Source: Parvimonas micra (GTDB taxonomy: Bacteria; Bacillota; Clostridia; Tissierellales; Peptoniphilaceae). From it: a stretch of 64,000 nt of DNA. The DNA is taken from contig NZ_JAJTJP010000003.1 of assembly GCF_021300775.1 (NCBI RefSeq), positions 62,001-126,000 of the forward strand. The letters run 5' to 3'. Below are positions 43,342-52,405 of the stretch, piece by piece. The notes under the pieces were generated by a model that was not told the DNA's origin, ran no database searches, and saw nothing but the letters and a program-made list of their open reading frames with translations. The translations under genes were made by a program, and so were the position numbers. The stretch's first letter is position 1. Each line of letters opens with the position of its first letter.

Positions 43342-44691
43342 CTATCCAATAATAACATTTCCGTTTGAATACTTAAATTTCTTTCTATTAACTTTATTAT
43401 AGAAAGAAAAAATAATTGTAAGCGGTCCAACTCTTCCAATAAACATCAATATAATTATAAACACTTTTGTAATATCTTTCAAATGCGGAGTTAAATCTTT
43501 ACTAAGACCTACTGTTGCAAAAGCTGATACTGTTTCAAAAAGTAAGTCTATAAAACTATAATCTTCTATTAGGCTTAAAACGAATACAACTGCATTAACC
43601 AATATTATAGATATTACAAAAATACCAATAGCTCTTTTAACAATAGAAAAAGAAATTCTTCTATTAAATACTTCTATCTCATCATTATTTTTTATAAAAG
43701 ATATTGTAGTAACAATAAGTAAAAATATCGTAGTAGTCTTTATTCCTCCAGCAGTACTTGCAGGCGAACCTCCTATAAACATCAAAAAAATAGTTAAAAT
43801 CGTTGACGATTCAGTAAAACCAGTTTGATTTATAGATGCAAACCCTGCTGTTCTGGTAGTAACAGATTGAAAAAATGAATTTATTATTTTATCAAAAAAG
43901 TTAAAATTCTTTAAAGTTTTTGAATTAGAATATTCCAAGATGAAAAATACAATTGTCCCAAAAATAAGTAATCCTAAAGTCATTACCAAAACAATCTTAG
44001 TATGCAAAGAATATTTTCTAAAATTAAATTTAAAATTATTTATATCAATATAAACGTGAAATCCGAGCCCACCTAAAATTATTAAAAAAGAAATAACAAA
44101 AAGTAAATAAGGATTTGTATTAAAACCTTCTAAACTATTTTCACCTAAAATATCAAAACCAGCATTACAAAAAGCTGATACTGAATGAAAAATAGAATAA
44201 AAAATTCCTTTTATACCAAACTTTGGAACAAATGTAAAAGAAAGTAAAATCGCTCCCAGCCCCTCTATTAAAAAAGTTGAAAAAATTACATATCTTATCA
44301 GTTTAACCATTCCACTAAGTTTTGTAGAGCCCATTTGTTCTCGAATTACAAGCCTATCTTTTAAAGTTATCTTTTCACCTAAAATCATCGCTACCATTGT
44401 AGCCATAGTCATAAAACCCAATCCTCCCATTTGAATTAATAACATTATGACTGTTTTCCCGAAAAAATTAAATTCATTAGTTATATTTATAGTTGAAAGA
44501 CCTGTTACACAAACAGATGAAGTTGATATAAATACACAATCTAAAAAATTTGTAAAATTTAAGTTTTTAGATGAAAAAGGTAAAAACAATAAAATTGATC
44601 CAACTGTTATAACCAGAAAAAAACCTAAAGTTAAAACTGCTGGAGGATTTGATTCAAGTTTATCTTTTATATTATCTATAATTTTTTTCAA
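43342..44691 (-). CDS. trkH: TrkH/KtrB potassium-uptake channel subunit
   Basis: A 449-residue polytopic protein with four pore-loop repeats; selectivity stretches such as SSVCVTGLSTIN, SAFCNAGFDILG, TRTAGFASIN and SAFATVGLS are visible. It imports K+ together with TrkA. The start is placed at TTG 44691, five bases after GGAGG. The in-frame ATG 39 nt upstream lies inside the rplT terminator hairpin and has no ribosome binding site, so the longer form is unlikely. Confidence 0.92.
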   Translation of the reverse strand: MKKIIDNIKDKLESNPPAVLTLGFFLVITVGSILLFLPFSSKNLNFTNFLDCVFISTSSVCVTGLSTINITNEFNFFGKTVIMLLIQMGGLGFMTMATMVAMILGEKITLKDRLVIREQMGSTKLSGMVKLIRYVIFSTFLIEGLGAILLSFTFVPKFGIKGIFYSIFHSVSAFCNAGFDILGENSLEGFNTNPYLLFVISFLIILGGLGFHVYIDINNFKFNFRKYSLHTKIVLVMTLGLLIFGTIVFFILEYSNSKTLKNFNFFDKIINSFFQSVTTRTAGFASINQTGFTESSTILTIFLMFIGGSPASTAGGIKTTTIFLLIVTTISFIKNNDEIEVFNRRISFSIVKRAIGIFVISIILVNAVVFVLSLIEDYSFIDLLFETVSAFATVGLSKDLTPHLKDITKVFIIILMFIGRVGPLTIIFSFYNKVNRKKFKYSNGNVIIG

Positions 44692-44701
44692 ATTAACCTC
44701 C

Positions 44702-44727
44702 AAAAAAAATCCCTTCTTATGAAGGGA
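44702..44727 (-). terminator. Terminator of infC-rpmI-rplT
   Basis: Stem TCCCTTC/GAAGGGA with ATAA loop and U8 on the minus strand. Confidence 0.9.
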
Positions 44728-44734
44728 CATTTCT

Positions 44735-45079
44735 CTATCTTACTAATTCAACTAATTTTTTGAATCCTTCTGGATCATTAATAGCCATTTCAGAAAGCAT
44801 TTTTCTATTCATATTTATGTTGTTTTTCTTTAGCCCATACATAAACTTGCTATAACTTAAACCATATTGTCTTGTTCCAGCATTAATTCTAGCAATCCAT
44901 AGACTTCTGAAATCTCTTTTCTTTCTCTTTCTTCCGATGAAAGCATAAGTCATAGATTTCATAATTGCTTGGTTAGCAACTTTGAATAATTTTGACTTTG
45001 CTCCGTAATATCCTTTAGCTTGTTTTAATACTTTTCTATGTTTTTTTCTTGCATTTAAACTACGTTTTATTCTTGCCAT
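44735..45079 (-). CDS. rplT: Ribosomal protein L20 (bL20)
   Basis: A 114-residue L20: [33 protein letters not shown] and [29 protein letters not shown] are diagnostic. Needed for early 50S assembly; in Firmicutes it represses its operon by binding the leader. Last gene of the operon. Confidence 0.98.
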   Translation of the reverse strand: MARIKRSLNARKKHRKVLKQAKGYYGAKSKLFKVANQAIMKSMTYAFIGRKRKKRDFRSLWIARINAGTRQYGLSYSKFMYGLKKNNINMNRKMLSEMAINDPEGFKKLVELVR

Positions 45080-45097
45080 TACTCTTTACCTCCATAA

Positions 45098-45289
45098 TTA
45101 AGGAATCATATGATTGATTCTTTTTTGATCTCCACTACTGATAACTGTTGATTTTCTTAAGTTTCTAATTCTCTTTGATGATTTTTTACTTGTTAAATGG
45201 CTCTTATATGCCTTAAATCTTTTAATCTTACCAGTACCAGTTCTCTTGAATCTCTTAGCTGACGCTCTATGTGTTTTCATTTTAGCCAT
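45098..45289 (-). CDS. rpmI: Ribosomal protein L35 (bL35)
   Basis: A 63-residue L35: [24 protein letters not shown] is the family signature. Lies between infC and rplT, as in other Firmicutes. Confidence 0.98.
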   Translation of the reverse strand: MAKMKTHRASAKRFKRTGTGKIKRFKAYKSHLTSKKSSKRIRNLRKSTVISSGDQKRINHMIP

Positions 45290-45304
45290 ACCTAAAACCT
45301 CCTA

Positions 45305-45820
45305 TTAATCTTGTTGTTTTGGAGATAAAAACATTGTCATATTTCTACCTTCCATTACAGAATCTTTTTCTACATTTCCATATTCTTCAGTAAGTTCTTT
45401 AAATTTATTTAAAACTAACTTACCAATTTCAGTATGTCCCAATTCTCTACCTCTAAATCTTACAGAAACTTTTACTTTATCTCCACCTTTTAAGAAGTTG
45501 TTTGCATGTTTTGCTTTAACTTCAATATCATGTTTATCAATACTTGGAGTAAGTCTAATTTCTTTAACATTTATAACTTTTTGTTTTTTCTTTGACTCTT
45601 TTTCTTTCTTTAAAGAATCATATCTATATTTTCCATAATCTAATATTTTGCAAACAGGTGGATTAGCATTTGGAGAAATATTTACAAGATCCAATTTCTT
45701 TTCGCTTGCCATTTCCATTGCTCTAGAAATTGAAACTACTCCTATTTGATTACCTTCTGCATCAATTAATCTAACTTCTTTTGCTCTAATTTCTTCATTA
45801 ATTAAAAGCTCTTTTATAAT
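45305..45820 (-). CDS. infC: Translation initiation factor IF-3 with AUU start
   Basis: A 171-residue IF-3. The first ATG in frame (45718) is internal; upstream the frame is open and reads KELLINEEIRAKEVRLIDAEG, the well-known IF-3 N-terminus. The initiation codon is ATT at 45820-45818, preceded by GGAGGTG at 2-nt spacing from the run into ATT. AUU starts are characteristic of infC and allow IF-3 to repress its own translation. The rest matches: VCKILDYGKYRYDSLKKEKE, then EIRLTPSIDKHDIEVKAKHA, then RFRGREL. First gene of infC-rpmI-rplT. Confidence 0.95.
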   Translation of the reverse strand: MIKELLINEEIRAKEVRLIDAEGNQIGVVSISRAMEMASEKKLDLVNISPNANPPVCKILDYGKYRYDSLKKEKESKKKQKVINVKEIRLTPSIDKHDIEVKAKHANNFLKGGDKVKVSVRFRGRELGHTEIGKLVLNKFKELTEEYGNVEKDSVMEGRNMTMFLSPKQQD

Positions 45821-45837
45821 AACACCTCCATATAAAA

Positions 45838-45951
45838 AAACGGCGAGTAAAAACTCGCCATAATAATTACAAAACTTAAATTATTAACATAAACCTGAAA
45901 CAAAATAGTAACTAGGTGAGAGCGAGTACTCTACTTCATTAATCATATTAC
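45838..45951 (-). promoter_or_regulatory. L20 leader with attenuator, upstream of infC
   Basis: The leader contains GTAGAGTACTCGCTC and TCACCTAGTTACT, the L20-leader type, then a terminator GGCGAGT/ACTCGCC with U7 (45842-45859). The UACUCGC segment upstream can pair with the GGCGAGT arm, so L20 binding would choose between readthrough and termination. Confidence 0.85.
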
Positions 45952-45957
45952 TCGAAT

Positions 45958-45986
45958 ATTTTACCATAAAGAATAAGATTAGTCAA
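45958..45986 (-). promoter_or_regulatory. Promoter of infC-rpmI-rplT
   Basis: Minus-strand TTGACT (45981-45986), 17 bp, TGG-TAAAAT (45958-45963). Confidence 0.85.
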
Positions 45987-46003
45987 GTAATTTTTAAAAA
46001 ATT

Positions 46004-46921
46004 TTAGTTTTCTTTTTCTAATAAAAATTTCATATAACCAATAAATACATATAGCACTATAACAGTCGCTAATATTTCTTGGAAATTAACAAATAATTTT
46101 AAAATTGAATTTGCACCATTTACTTTAGTTACATATCCATTAAATAATTTAGATGAAATCGCACTAATTACTAATGGGAAAGTAAATCCTGAAAATCCTG
46201 GTGAAAATTTTAATTTTAATAATCTTGGTAAATTAACCAAAACTATAATATAGAATAATACTGAAATTGCAAATAAAACAGTTGCAAAAGTAAAACTCTT
46301 TTCTGGAAAAGTATTCAAATATCCTGCTAGTACAAGTGAACCTGGTGCAGATAATATTGCGAATGTAGGTTGTGCTGGTTCTGGAATTTCTTTAACTTTA
46401 AACACTCTGTAACAAACTACAGGGATTAAAACTAAATAAGAAACCAATGAAAACCAAAAACAAATTTGTCCTAATTTTAATTGTCCAGCAGCACCAGCTG
46501 TAACACTAGCTGTTGCAATACCAACATATACTATATACCAAGATGGAAATACTTTTTTAATTGAAAAATTTGGTAAGAATTTTAAGCTAAACCAAACCAT
46601 AAGTAATGTATGTAATATTACACCTGCAAACCAAAACGCAACAGCTAAACCTGATGAATATGGTTTTGCGTAACTACTAAGTAAAATAGTTGCCATTGTA
46701 ATTGTTAAAAGAACACTTGCAGCAACTGGATTTTCCAATACAGTTTTTAATTTGCAATTAAGAACTATAATTTTTAAAACAAAAAGAAAATATAAAATTA
46801 ATGCTACCGCACCAATGCCTAATCTAACAGCATTGCTATAAGATTGTAATAAATTTCCTAATGCGAACATTGATAATATTAACCCAGCAATAGGAATAGG
46901 TAATTTTTTTAACAAATTCAT
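46004..46921 (-). CDS. TDT-family (TehA/SLAC1-like) transporter
   Basis: A 305-residue membrane protein with about ten helices, of the tellurite-resistance/dicarboxylate (TDT) superfamily; LPIPIAGLILSMFALGNLLQSY is the typical start. Members are anion channels or exporters (tellurite, malate, sulfite). Substrate unknown. AAGGAG upstream. It follows the DUF169 gene by 64 nt on the same strand, likely co-transcribed. Confidence 0.85.
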   Translation of the reverse strand: MNLLKKLPIPIAGLILSMFALGNLLQSYSNAVRLGIGAVALILYFLFVLKIIVLNCKLKTVLENPVAASVLLTITMATILLSSYAKPYSSGLAVAFWFAGVILHTLLMVWFSLKFLPNFSIKKVFPSWYIVYVGIATASVTAGAAGQLKLGQICFWFSLVSYLVLIPVVCYRVFKVKEIPEPAQPTFAILSAPGSLVLAGYLNTFPEKSFTFATVLFAISVLFYIIVLVNLPRLLKLKFSPGFSGFTFPLVISAISSKLFNGYVTKVNGANSILKLFVNFQEILATVIVLYVFIGYMKFLLEKEN

Positions 46922-46985
46922 AAAATTCTCCTTTACTAATATAAGTTAGGAATTTCTTTAAAAGAAACTCCTAACTATTTTTAAT

Positions 46986-47786
46986 TTATTTATCTATAGG
47001 TCCACCTACATATACTCCAGTATCGTAATTCTTGTTTAATTCAATTACAGAGTCATCCATTTTATTGGATTTCATCTTCTTAATGATTCTTCTCTTATTT
47101 CCATTACGTTCAAATGGATTTGTTGTTTCAACAATTCCTTGAACAACATTATACCAATGTTTCCAAGCCATACCGATACCTAATTCATCTGGATGCCAGT
47201 TAGCCATTAATCTTGTTCCTGGACATAAGAATGTAATATTAATTGTTCCATGTTCATAAGGAAGAGTTGTAAGATCGTGACATACAGCTTGTAATCCTAC
47301 AGTTTTCATTTCTGGAGAATATCCATTAAAATAAGAATATCCATGAACAACTCTCATGATGTTATAAGCTTTTTCAACCATAACAACAACATCTGGTTCA
47401 ACTGTAAAATTTTCTAAAGGCATTACAGCCATTCCGTAGATTTTATCTTTTAAAAATATCATTTCATCAGAAACACTTTTAGATGTTTCAAGATCTTTAT
47501 AAATATTTTTGCTTAGTCTAGCTTCACCTGATGCTAACTTTGGTGGTGCTTGATTAAAGCCAAAAGCAACTGATCCATTTGGACAACCTTGATGTACCTT
47601 TCTAACCTTTATGTTTGAACCTTTTGATGCTAAATTAACAGCATTACAATATGTAACTTTAGTTTCTCTTTCAGGTACTTCAAAATTTTCATAACTTTCT
47701 TCGTCGTGGAAGAATTTAACCCCAACAACTTTACGATTTAAGTCTAAATACGAATTAATTAGTTTAACACTTTCTTGAATATTCAT
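46986..47786 (-). CDS. DUF169 protein
   Basis: A 266-residue DUF169 protein. Four cysteines sit in conserved settings: TYCNAV (Cys47), QGCPNGS (Cys68), QAVCHDL (Cys169) and FLCPGTR (Cys188); a metal or Fe-S site is possible but unproven. No signal peptide or membrane helix, so cytosolic. Seen mostly in anaerobes. AGGAGG precedes the ATG with a -10-like TAATAT about 85 nt upstream. Pairs with the TDT transporter downstream. Confidence 0.85.
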   Translation of the reverse strand: MNIQESVKLINSYLDLNRKVVGVKFFHDEESYENFEVPERETKVTYCNAVNLASKGSNIKVRKVHQGCPNGSVAFGFNQAPPKLASGEARLSKNIYKDLETSKSVSDEMIFLKDKIYGMAVMPLENFTVEPDVVVMVEKAYNIMRVVHGYSYFNGYSPEMKTVGLQAVCHDLTTLPYEHGTINITFLCPGTRLMANWHPDELGIGMAWKHWYNVVQGIVETTNPFERNGNKRRIIKKMKSNKMDDSVIELNKNYDTGVYVGGPIDK

Positions 47787-48040
47787 TCATAACCTCCTAA
47801 ATAGAATATTTATATCTGATAAATTATTTTATTAATACATAAAAAATTATCATTACGCTTATATTATCATACAGTTATAAAATAGTCTAATAGTTTTTTT
47901 CTATGGATAAGGATTATTAATAAGTTTTTCTTATGTAAAATAGATTTATCTGAAATTCCAACATTTCGTGACTAACTAGAACTAAAAAATTTCTTATAAT
48001 ATATGACAACTCTTCTTAAAAAAATTCTTAAATTATTTAA
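47787..48040. other. Intergenic region between DUF169 and tex
   Basis: Contains the DUF169 5' UTR (about 90 nt), with a weak minus-strand promoter (TAGACT, 17 bp, TAATAT), and nothing else I can name apart from AT-rich sequence. Confidence 0.5.
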
Positions 48041-48041
48041 C

Positions 48042-48075
48042 AAAAAAAGAAATGTGTTTAACACATTTCTTTTTT
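48042..48075 (-). terminator. Terminator after tex
   Basis: AAAAGAAATGTG/CACATTTCTTTT stem with a 5-nt loop and U7 on the minus strand, 50 nt past the tex stop. Confidence 0.85.
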
Positions 48076-48080
48076 ATTTA

Positions 48081-48123
48081 GTAACAAAGTTTCCAGATAC
48101 CCCCCGATGCAAAACATCGAGGA
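48081..48123 (-). repeat. GC-richer intergenic repeat element, copy 2
   Basis: On the minus strand CCTCGATG-TTTTG-CATCGGGG (8-bp stem with one G-T) is followed by GGTATCTGGAAAC and the tex terminator. Same order of parts as 19297-19358, and the differing stem bases still pair. Confidence 0.65.
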
Positions 48124-48125
48124 TC

Positions 48126-50219
48126 TTATCTCATAGTTAATTTTACCTTTTGTTTTTCAAGGTCAATTTCTAATATTTTAACCTTAACTATATCTCCAAC
48201 TTTTAATACTTCTGAAGGATGTTTAATATACTTATTTGAAATTTGTGAAATATGAACAAGTCCATCATTTTTAATTCCAATATCTATAAAAGCTCCAAAG
48301 TCAACTACATTTCTTACCGTTCCCTTTAATTCCATTCCTACTTCCAAATCTTCAATTGAAAGTACATCAGATCTTAAAATAGGTTTTGGCATATCTTCTC
48401 TTATATCACGACCTGGTCTTTTTAATTCCTCAATAATATCTTTTAAAGTTAATTCCCCTACTCCTAATTCTTTTGAAAGTTTTGAAACATTTATCTTATC
48501 TAAATCTTGTCCATATAATTTTTCAGCTATTTCATAACTTTCAGGGTGAACAGCAGTATTATCAAGAGGATTTTCTCCATTTCTAATTCTTAAAAATCCT
48601 GCAGATTGAGTATATGCTTTTGGTCCAATTCCCTTTACTTTCTTAATTTCTTCCCTATTTTTAAAAGCACCATTTTCATCACGATATGAAACTAGATTTT
48701 TAGCCATAGTTTTTGTCATACCTGAAATGTATGATAAAAGAGAGAATGAAGCAGTATTAACATCAACTCCAACTTTATTTACACAATCTTCTATTACATC
48801 AGATAATGTTTCTGTTAATTGTTTTTGATTTACATCATGTTGATATTGACCTATACCAATATGTTTTGGTTCAATTTTTACAAGTTCTGCCATTGGGTCT
48901 TGAATACGTCTAGCTATTGAAATTGCTCCTCTAACAGTAACATCTAAATCCGGAAATTCCTCTTGACCAAGCTTTGAAGCTGAGTAAATAGAAGCTCCAG
49001 CTTCATTTACAATTGAATAGAATAAATCTTCTTTTTTTAACTCATTTATAAGTTCAACAACAACTTTTTCAGTTTCACGACTTGCTGTTCCATTTCCTAT
49101 TGCAATTAAACTAACATCATATTTTTTAATAAGTTTTGCTAAAATATCCTTACTTTCCTTAATCTTTTCTTGTGGTTTTGTAGGATAAATATTTACATGA
49201 TCTAAAACAGATCCTGTCTTAGAAATTACAGCTACCTTACAACCAGTTCTATATCCTGGGTCTATTCCTAAAACAACTCTATCAAGAATTGGAGATTGCA
49301 TAATATATGGTTTTAAATTCTTACCAAAAACTTCTATTGATTGAGTATCTGCCTTTTCTTTTAAATCAGCTCTAATCTCTGTTTCAATTTGAGGAAATAA
49401 CAATCTATTATAACCATCAACAACAGCTTCTTTTAAAAATTTATAACAGAAATTGCTCTTATCCATACATAATGAGAATAAAATATCATCAATATTTTTT
49501 TCATCACTTAATTTTACAGAAACTTTTAAAGCTTTTTCCTTTTCCCCTCTATTAATAGCAAGAATTCTATGAGGAGGAAGTTTTGAAATTTTTTCAGAAA
49601 ATTCATAATACATATCATAAACATTGTTTTCTTCTTTTCCTTTTTCAGAAACTAAAACTCCGTTTTTATTTGCATCTTTTCTCAAAATATCTCTAAAATC
49701 TTTATCCTCAGATACCATTTCAGCAATAATATCTAAAGCTCCTGCCATTGCATCTTCAATAGTTAAAACTTCTTTTTCTTCATCAATAAATTCGGAAACT
49801 TTTTGTTCAAAATTGCTTTCATTAAGTTTTCTATCTAAAATTAAATCAGCAAGTGGTTTAAGACCTTTTTCCTTAGCTATTGTAGCTCTAGTTCTCTTCT
49901 TTGGTCTAAATGGAAGATAAATATCTTCAACCTTAGAAAGTGTTTCAGCATTTATGATTTCTTTTCTTAATTCTTCTGTTAACTCGCCAAGCTCGTCAAT
50001 TAATCTTATAACATCTTCTTTTCTTTGTTCTAAGTTTCTTAAATATTGTAATTTTTGTTCTAAATTTCTAAGTATTTCATCGTCTAAATTTCCTGTAACT
50101 TCTTTTCTATATCTAGCGATAAAAGGAATTGTATTACCTTCATCAATAAGTTTTACAGTATTTTCAACCTGTCCTACTTTGATATTTAACTCTTTTGCAA
50201 TTTGTTCAAAAATATTCAT
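48126..50219 (-). CDS. tex: Tex-family RNA-binding protein
   Basis: A 697-residue Tex protein that binds nucleic acid and affects transcription. An N-terminal helical part, a YqgF/RNase H-like domain (VVLGIDPGYRTGCKVAVISKTG), helix-hairpin-helix motifs (VKGIGPKAYTQSAGFLRI) and a C-terminal S1 domain (VGMELKGTVRNVVDFGAFIDIGIKNDGLVHISQIS) are in order. AAGGGG lies upstream of the ATG. Transcribed after lpd, with a terminator between. Confidence 0.97.
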   Translation of the reverse strand: MNIFEQIAKELNIKVGQVENTVKLIDEGNTIPFIARYRKEVTGNLDDEILRNLEQKLQYLRNLEQRKEDVIRLIDELGELTEELRKEIINAETLSKVEDIYLPFRPKKRTRATIAKEKGLKPLADLILDRKLNESNFEQKVSEFIDEEKEVLTIEDAMAGALDIIAEMVSEDKDFRDILRKDANKNGVLVSEKGKEENNVYDMYYEFSEKISKLPPHRILAINRGEKEKALKVSVKLSDEKNIDDILFSLCMDKSNFCYKFLKEAVVDGYNRLLFPQIETEIRADLKEKADTQSIEVFGKNLKPYIMQSPILDRVVLGIDPGYRTGCKVAVISKTGSVLDHVNIYPTKPQEKIKESKDILAKLIKKYDVSLIAIGNGTASRETEKVVVELINELKKEDLFYSIVNEAGASIYSASKLGQEEFPDLDVTVRGAISIARRIQDPMAELVKIEPKHIGIGQYQHDVNQKQLTETLSDVIEDCVNKVGVDVNTASFSLLSYISGMTKTMAKNLVSYRDENGAFKNREEIKKVKGIGPKAYTQSAGFLRIRNGENPLDNTAVHPESYEIAEKLYGQDLDKINVSKLSKELGVGELTLKDIIEELKRPGRDIREDMPKPILRSDVLSIEDLEVGMELKGTVRNVVDFGAFIDIGIKNDGLVHISQISNKYIKHPSEVLKVGDIVKVKILEIDLEKQKVKLTMR

Positions 50220-50231
50220 TCTTACCCCTTT

Positions 50232-50260
50232 AAATAAAAAAGGGAGCTTACGCTCCCTAA
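50232..50260 (-). terminator. Terminator after lpd
   Basis: AGGGAGC/GCTCCCT stem (50241-50258), 4-nt loop, U6 on the minus strand. Confidence 0.9.
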
Positions 50261-50276
50261 AATTCTAACAAAATAA

Positions 50277-51677
50277 TTATTTTGCAGGTGCACTATGGAT
50301 TGATTTTCCTTCTAATTGGTGAATAGCTTCCATAAATGCTTCTGATAGAGTTGGGTGAGCGTGAATCATCTTTCCTATTGATTCAACTCCCATATCATTT
50401 GCCATTGCAACAGTTCCTTCATGAATTAAGTCATTTGCATGAGGTCCAATAATATGGATACCTAAAATTTTCTTTAAGTCTTCAGTTGCGATAACTTTTA
50501 CAAATCCATCAGCTTCTCCTAATGAAACAGCTTTACCATTTCCACTGAACATAAATTTGCTCTTAACATATGGAATATTTTGAGCAATAACTTCTTCTTC
50601 AGTTAAACCAACTTGAGCAACTTCAGGTAAAGTAAATGTACAAGCAGGAACGATGTCTAAATTAATTTCAGGGTGTTCTCCCATTAATTTTTCAACAACA
50701 TGGATTGCTTGAGCACTTGCAACGTGAGCAAGTTGAACATTTCCATAAACAACGTCACCAATTGCATAAATATGGTCAACATTTGTTTTAAATCCTTTAT
50801 CAGTAACTACAGCTCCTCTTTCGGTAACAACGCCAGCTTTTTCGATTTCTAATCCATCAATATTAGCTTTTCTTCCTGTTGCTAAAAGAACCATTGTACC
50901 TTCTGCTTCTTCAACTTTATCTTTATCAACTCTCTTAGCTGAAACTTTTAATTTTCCGTTTTCTTGTGTAATTTCACTAGCACGAACTTTGTTTATGATC
51001 TTAATTCCTGCTTTTTTGAAAATACTTGGTATTCTTTTTTGAATTTCTCCATCAGTAGCTGGTAAAACACCGTTTGTAATAACAGTTACTTGAGATCCAA
51101 ATTGAGCATAGATACTAGCAAATTCCATACCTATAACTCCACCACCAACAACTACAAGTTCTTGTGGAATTTCTTTTAAATCTAAGAATTCATCACTTGT
51201 AATTACATTTGGTAAATCAGTTCCAGCAATTGGTGGAACGCTTGGTTTAGAACCAGTAGCAATAATTATGTAGTCAGCTGTAACATCTTTTTCTGAACCA
51301 TCATTTAATTTAACATGAATTGTATGTGGATCAACAAAAGAACCAAAACCTTTTAGATATTCAATATTTGGATAAGAACCAATTAAAAATTCTACCCCAC
51401 CTACGATTTTTTCAACAACTTCGCATTTTCTTTCATTAAGTCTTATTGGATCAATTTTACATTCGTCCATAAGTAAACCGAATTCTGCTTTTCTATGGAT
51501 ATTTTCCATAATTTCAGCATTTTTCCAAAGTGTTTTTGTCGGGATACATCCTCTGTTTAAACAAGTACCACCTGGTCTATCTGCCTCAATAAGTACAACT
51601 TCTGCTCCCATTTGTGCAGCTCTGATTGCAGCCTCATATCCTCCTGGGCCTGCTCCAATAACAGCTATTTTAGTCAT
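50277..51677 (-). CDS. lpd: Dihydrolipoyl dehydrogenase
   Basis: A 466-residue FAD disulfide reductase that reoxidises dihydrolipoamide for 2-oxoacid dehydrogenases or the glycine cleavage/reductase systems. FAD motif VIGAGPGGYEAA, redox pair GGTCLNRGCIPTK (CLNRGC rather than the common CLNVGC), NAD motif VVGGGVIGMEFA, and catalytic HAHPTLSE. The ATG at 51677 follows AAGGAG. No lipoate-using partner genes are adjacent. Confidence 0.95.
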   Translation of the reverse strand: MTKIAVIGAGPGGYEAAIRAAQMGAEVVLIEADRPGGTCLNRGCIPTKTLWKNAEIMENIHRKAEFGLLMDECKIDPIRLNERKCEVVEKIVGGVEFLIGSYPNIEYLKGFGSFVDPHTIHVKLNDGSEKDVTADYIIIATGSKPSVPPIAGTDLPNVITSDEFLDLKEIPQELVVVGGGVIGMEFASIYAQFGSQVTVITNGVLPATDGEIQKRIPSIFKKAGIKIINKVRASEITQENGKLKVSAKRVDKDKVEEAEGTMVLLATGRKANIDGLEIEKAGVVTERGAVVTDKGFKTNVDHIYAIGDVVYGNVQLAHVASAQAIHVVEKLMGEHPEINLDIVPACTFTLPEVAQVGLTEEEVIAQNIPYVKSKFMFSGNGKAVSLGEADGFVKVIATEDLKKILGIHIIGPHANDLIHEGTVAMANDMGVESIGKMIHAHPTLSEAFMEAIHQLEGKSIHSAPAK

Positions 51678-51722
51678 AAAACACACTCCTTAATAAATTT
51701 TTTTAAGTTTTCACTCACTAAA

Positions 51723-51751
51723 ATTATATATCAAAAATACTTTTTTTTCAA
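51723..51751 (-). promoter_or_regulatory. Promoter of lpd (copy 1 of a duplicated promoter)
   Basis: Minus-strand TTGAAA (51746-51751), 17 bp, TATAAT (51723-51728). The region 51723-51800 resembles 52378-52445. Confidence 0.8.
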
Positions 51752-51953
51752 GTTTTTAAGTAAAATTGTTTTCACATTTAATAAAAAATGAAAAACTAAC
51801 TAAAAAACTCGGATTTTGATATTAAAAAACACAAAAACCAAGTTTACAATAAATACTAGTTTACCAATACTAATTAATTAATATTATATTTTTGAAACCA
51901 TTTTAACAAATTATCACTAGACAGCTCATCATATTCTTTATCATAACTACCTC

Positions 51954-52190
51954 TTATAATATCTTTCTAAATATTATAAATAAAATAGACATTAAAACTA
52001 TAATCAATCCATGAATTATAGATGTAAATAAAGATATATCAGTTGTCGTAATAATAGTCAAAACTATTGAAATAAATTCAATAGAAAACTCTACAATAAT
52101 TGTTATATCTTTTGTTTTTTCTATGTAAAAATAGATTAAAACACCATCTATAACTACTAGTAAAAACATCAAAATCTCTAAACTAATCAT
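51954..52190 (-). CDS. Small membrane protein, apparently frameshifted at its 3' end
   Basis: A 78-residue reading frame with three hydrophobic segments: MISLEILMFLLVVIDGVLIYFYI, then FISIVLTIITT, then FTSIIHGLIIVLMSILFIIF; I do not recognise it. It stops at RKIL, but the neighbouring frame continues from the same point (51966 down to 51874) as KDIIRGSYDKEYDELSSDNL..., a protein-like tail. Adding one base in the AGAAAGAT stretch would join them into about 107 residues. The start lacks a ribosome binding site and lies 3 nt after the preceding small gene, so it is probably coupled. Confidence 0.5.
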   Translation of the reverse strand: MISLEILMFLLVVIDGVLIYFYIEKTKDITIIVEFSIEFISIVLTIITTTDISLFTSIIHGLIIVLMSILFIIFRKIL

Positions 52191-52193
52191 ATA

Positions 52194-52280
52194 TTAAATA
52201 TTATGAAAAAAAGGCAAACTCATAACTGTAAATGATAAACAAATACATATTACAACAATTAAACTGAAAATTTTTTTCAT
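52194..52280 (-). CDS. 28-residue hydrophobic peptide gene
   Basis: A short gene with a full AGGAGG ribosome binding site 7 nt before the ATG. The peptide starts MKK, then a hydrophobic stretch (IFSLIVVICICLSFTVM) and ends SLPFFHNI; it looks like a signal or membrane peptide. No family recognised. Its own promoter is at 52378-52405, and it is followed directly by the small membrane gene. Confidence 0.55.
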   Translation of the reverse strand: MKKIFSLIVVICICLSFTVMSLPFFHNI

Positions 52281-52377
52281 AACATATCCTCCTACAAAAC
52301 TATTTCTAAAATACAACAACTAATAAATATGTTATAACACAAACAAATAAAACTATTTAATTAACCTTATCACATAT

Positions 52378-52405
52378 ATTATATATCAAAAATACTTTTT
52401 TTCAA
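52378..52405 (-). promoter_or_regulatory. Promoter of the small membrane genes (copy 2 of the lpd promoter)
   Basis: Minus-strand TTGAAA (52400-52405), 16 bp, TATAAT (52378-52383). Spacer and flanks match the lpd promoter nearly base for base (TATATATCAAAAATAC on the plus strand). Confidence 0.7.
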
